This document shows, one piece after another, positions 5,236-6,172 of a stretch of 6,172 bases of DNA (positions are counted from its first letter, which is position 1; every line of letters begins with the position of its first letter). The stretch lies in NCBI GenBank assembly GCA_946628805.1, contig CAMOXB010000105.1:1-6172 (forward strand). The letters are read 5' to 3'. Position numbers and translations under genes: made by a program. This stretch comes from an uncultured Pseudomonadota bacterium (lineage in GTDB: Bacteria > Pseudomonadota > Alphaproteobacteria > Rs-D84). The notes beneath the pieces are model-generated. The model worked only from the letters and a program-made list of their open reading frames with translations, was not told the origin of the DNA and did not search any database.

Positions 5236-6172
5236 ATGGCAAAAGATATTGTATTTAATACTGACAAATTGGCGGCGGGCGTTGATAAATTGGCGAACGC
5301 GGTCAAGATTACTATGGGTCCAAAAGGTCGCACAGTTGTGATTGAACGCGCATATGGCGCACCAGTTGCAACAAAAGACGGCGTCACGGTCGCAAAAGAA
5401 GTTTCATTGAAAGACAACGCCGAAAATATCGGTGCAAAAATGATTCAGGAAGTTGCCAAACGCGCTGGCGATTCTGCGGGCGACGGAACAACAACTGCAA
5501 CAGTTTTGGCACAAAACATTTTCCGCGAAGGTCGTCGTGTTATCGCCGCAGGTATGAATCCAATGGACGTCAAACGCGGTATTGATATCGCCGTTGAAGC
5601 GGTTGTAAAAGACATTGAAAAACACGCACGCGCAGTCAAAGATTCATCTGAAATCGCACAAGTTGCGACAATTTCTGCAAACAGTGATTCAGACATCGGA
5701 CAAAAAATCGCAGATGCTATGGAAAAAGTTGGCAAAGAAGGCGTTATCACCGTCCAAGAAGCAAAAGGGTTAAACACTGAAATCGACGTTGTCGAAGGTA
5801 TGCAATTCGACCAAGGATTTATGTCGCCCTATTTCGTCACAAACAGTGAAAAAATGTTGGCAGAATTAGAAAACGCTGCGATTTTGGTTTCTGAAAAGAA
5901 AATCACAGGTCTGCAAGCATTGCTTCCTATATTGGAACCAATCGCACAATCTGGTCGTCCATTGTTGATTATTGCCGAAGACGTTGAAAGCGAAGCATTG
6001 GCAACATTGGTGTTAAATCGTCTGCGCGGTGGATTGAAAGTATGCGCAGTCAAAGCACCTGGATTTGGCGATCGTCGCAAAGAAATGTTGAAAGATATCG
6101 CTATCGTCACCGGCGGTGAAGTCGTCACCTCCGAACTGGGCGAAAAGCTTGAGAACGTTGACCTGTCCAAGC
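5236..6172 (+). CDS. groEL: GroEL, chaperonin (Hsp60), N-terminal 312 residues; cut by window end
   Basis: The large chaperonin subunit, which forms the double heptameric ring that folds proteins inside a closed chamber using ATP. The visible part covers the first equatorial and intermediate segments and much of the apical domain. Motifs are MGPKGR (27-32), [10 protein letters not shown] (46-55), the ATP-binding [11 protein letters not shown] (82-92), [13 protein letters not shown] (114-126), [16 protein letters not shown], and the [10 protein letters not shown] stretch of the apical domain. AAGGA at 5224-5228, 7 nt before ATG 5236, sets the start. The N-terminus appears 3 residues shorter than usual: the segment between the first Asp and GV..LA..VK reads DKLAAGV, where homologs have about D-AR-KMLRGV. 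The second equatorial part with the catalytic Asp398 equivalent and the C-terminal tail lie beyond the window. The GC content and Shine-Dalgarno style resemble the neighbours, so there is no sign of transfer. Confidence 0.97.
   Translation, partial: MAKDIVFNTDKLAAGVDKLANAVKITMGPKGRTVVIERAYGAPVATKDGVTVAKEVSLKDNAENIGAKMIQEVAKRAGDSAGDGTTTATVLAQNIFREGRRVIAAGMNPMDVKRGIDIAVEAVVKDIEKHARAVKDSSEIAQVATISANSDSDIGQKIADAMEKVGKEGVITVQEAKGLNTEIDVVEGMQFDQGFMSPYFVTNSEKMLAELENAAILVSEKKITGLQALLPILEPIAQSGRPLLIIAEDVESEALATLVLNRLRGGLKVCAVKAPGFGDRRKEMLKDIAIVTGGEVVTSELGEKLENVDLSK

Noticed and set aside
1..6172. Mobile element, CRISPR array, tRNA/rRNA, toxin-antitoxin or defence genes
   Set aside because: All substantial open frames are housekeeping families or their shadows, and I saw no repeat arrays, transposase motifs or tRNA-like structures.

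Overview
The window is a compact, AT-rich stretch of bacterial housekeeping genes. It most likely comes from an alphaproteobacterium: tilS sits directly upstream of ftsH, a common alphaproteobacterial order, and FtsH, GroES and GroEL read as proteobacterial. Low GC, overlapping genes and very short gaps would fit a host-associated or streamlined lineage, but this is inference and I cannot name a genus. TAA is the usual stop, TGA ends one gene, and the standard code fits all genes.

Layout. (1) At 2-124 (+) is the 3' end of a gene resembling prmC, the release-factor glutamine methyltransferase. It stops early, and recognisable remains of the missing C-terminus continue through two in-frame TAA codons to 208. 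(2) At 198-3685 a minus-strand operon runs tilS, ftsH, metallo-beta-lactamase-fold hydrolase, each overlapping the next by 14-17 bp. (3) At 3736-4308 (+) a LOG-family nucleotide phosphoribohydrolase gene has its own promoter, diverging from tilS. Its 3' end overlaps by 36 bp the convergent gene downstream. (4) At 4273-4825 a minus-strand pair encodes a HIT-family protein and a DUF167 protein, overlapping by 26 bp. (5) At 4938-6172 (+) is groES-groEL, with groEL cut by the window end. A 112-bp divergent region carries back-to-back promoters for the HIT pair and groESL.

Functions. GroES/GroEL fold proteins and FtsH degrades misfolded or regulatory proteins at the inner membrane. Both have candidate upstream promoters with the same heat-shock-like layout (CTTGAA plus a matching -10), and no CIRCE operator is visible before groES. 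TilS modifies the AUA-reading tRNA-Ile, and PrmC modifies release factors. The MBL-fold, LOG and HIT proteins are likely small-molecule hydrolases acting on thioesters or nucleotides.

I see no new multi-gene system, mobile element, CRISPR array or RNA gene. The points most worth a second look are the decayed prmC end, the altered FtsH pore loop, a perfect 12-bp hairpin at the start of the MBL gene, a short deletion near the GroEL N-terminus, and the shared promoter layout of groESL and ftsH.
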